Positions 46,548 through 46,793 of a stretch of 46,793 nucleotides of DNA are shown piece after piece. This stretch comes from an uncultured Collinsella sp. Its GTDB lineage: Bacteria; Actinomycetota; Coriobacteriia; Coriobacteriales; Coriobacteriaceae. Below the pieces are notes generated by a model that had not been told where the DNA came from, did not search any database, and saw only the letters and a program-made list of their open reading frames with translations. The position numbers and the translations under genes are program-made. Every line of letters begins with the position of its first letter. Positions within the stretch are counted from its first letter, which is position 1. Location: NCBI GenBank assembly GCA_900541875.1, contig UQLF01000015.1, positions 1 to 46,793 on the forward strand, in the 5' to 3' direction.

Positions 46548-46793
46548 TTACATTATCTTCTGAAACATATAGCGCACCTTGTCCAGGCGGCTGTTTGGAC
46601 GGCGGGGCTGGATGACTGGCTTGCCGACAGCGGCCTGATACCCTTTCAGTTCTGTAAGGCATACGCTCTGCCCGTTGGTGTAAAAGGCCAGATCAGTACG
46701 GTATGCCTGTATACAGCGGGCGGGAATCTCGCCAGTAAAGACAACTTCATCCTTTTTTACCTGGGCCGTTTCGATGGTGGCACAGTATTTCGG
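46548..46793 (-). CDS. tet(W): Tetracycline resistance ribosomal protection protein, Tet(W)-like, 3' end only
   Basis: The last 81 codons of a minus-strand gene run out of the window at 46793. The translated end includes CATIETAQVKKDEVVFTGEI, AYRTDLAFYTNGQSVCLTEL and QPRRPNSRLDKVRYMFQKIM before TAA (46548-46550). This is the C-terminal domain of the EF-G-like Tet(M)/Tet(O)/Tet(W) proteins, which dislodge tetracycline from the ribosome; the details match Tet(W) best from memory. Codon use is less GC-rich than the neighbourhood. Only the 3' end is visible, so whether the gene is intact is unknown. The junction to the restriction gene lies about 55 bp after its stop. Confidence 0.88.
   Translation of the reverse strand, partial: PKYCATIETAQVKKDEVVFTGEIPARCIQAYRTDLAFYTNGQSVCLTELKGYQAAVGKPVIQPRRPNSRLDKVRYMFQKIM

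Overview
The window is high-GC actinobacterial DNA, most probably from a gut Coriobacteriia such as Collinsella. The evidence is indirect: GC-rich housekeeping genes with strong Shine-Dalgarno sites, strictly anaerobic-style metabolism (polyferredoxin, Fe-type alcohol dehydrogenase, glycerol dehydrogenases), a type III glutamine synthetase, MurT/GatD lipid II amidation, and many short palindromic intergenic elements. I could not run a database search, so the genus is an inference.

Layout. 1-1.1 kb: a perfect palindrome, then a RelB/DinJ-type antitoxin and PIN toxin pair. 1.1-2.7 kb: a conserved hypothetical gene, tmRNA (ssrA), and a repeat-rich stretch. 2.7-7.7 kb: patatin-like hydrolase, rplM-rpsI, glmM, a stand-alone EIIA-Glc and nagB (amino-sugar and cell-wall precursor theme). 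8.1-11.1 kb: a 999-residue ATPase/SARP-type regulator. 11.1-14.2 kb: yhbY, a methyltransferase and a UPF0210 protein. 14.3-18.5 kb: a minus-strand methionine operon metF - MetH activation protein - metH. 18.9-21.0 kb: glnN. 21.1-22.0 kb: tRNA-Glu(UUC) inside a maze of repeats. 22.0-26.4 kb: a three-gene minus-strand operon of two paralogous helical-repeat proteins and a single-chain MurT-GatD fusion. 26.9-31.9 kb: Fe-alcohol dehydrogenase, two glycerol dehydrogenase paralogs and a polyferredoxin-like protein. 32.0-37.3 kb: a divergent alpha-glucoside regulon (GntR, zinc dehydrogenase; PTS EIICB, GH4 6-phospho-alpha-glucosidase) with matching operators. 37.4-42.8 kb: ychF, a DUF1648-like membrane protein, an XRE divergon built on a 24-bp palindrome, asparaginase and guaA. 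42.8-46.8 kb: accessory DNA behind guaA: an array of GGGAGTAA motifs, repressor, excisionase-like gene, tyrosine integrase, MobC-like protein, the 3' part of a GmrSD-type restriction gene, and at the right edge the 3' end of a tet(W)-type tetracycline resistance gene that runs out of the window.

How parts connect. The EIICB at 34.2 kb has no EIIA domain, so the stand-alone EIIA-Glc at 6.1 kb could serve it in trans. The metF/activator/metH genes form one methyl-transfer unit. The repressor-operator-excisionase-integrase block looks like a complete lysogeny-style switch for an island at guaA, and the tet(W) end beside a decapitated restriction gene points to a resistance cargo insertion.

The strongest unexplained pattern is shared by the two stable-RNA loci. 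Downstream of both tmRNA and tRNA-Glu, in the direction of transcription, comes the gene's terminator, an antisense copy of a T-arm, a GC-rich hairpin with the core AACGCG(T/C)AAGCGTTTT, a sense fragment of the RNA gene's own 3' end, and then a second antisense T-arm copy. No protein gene explains this.
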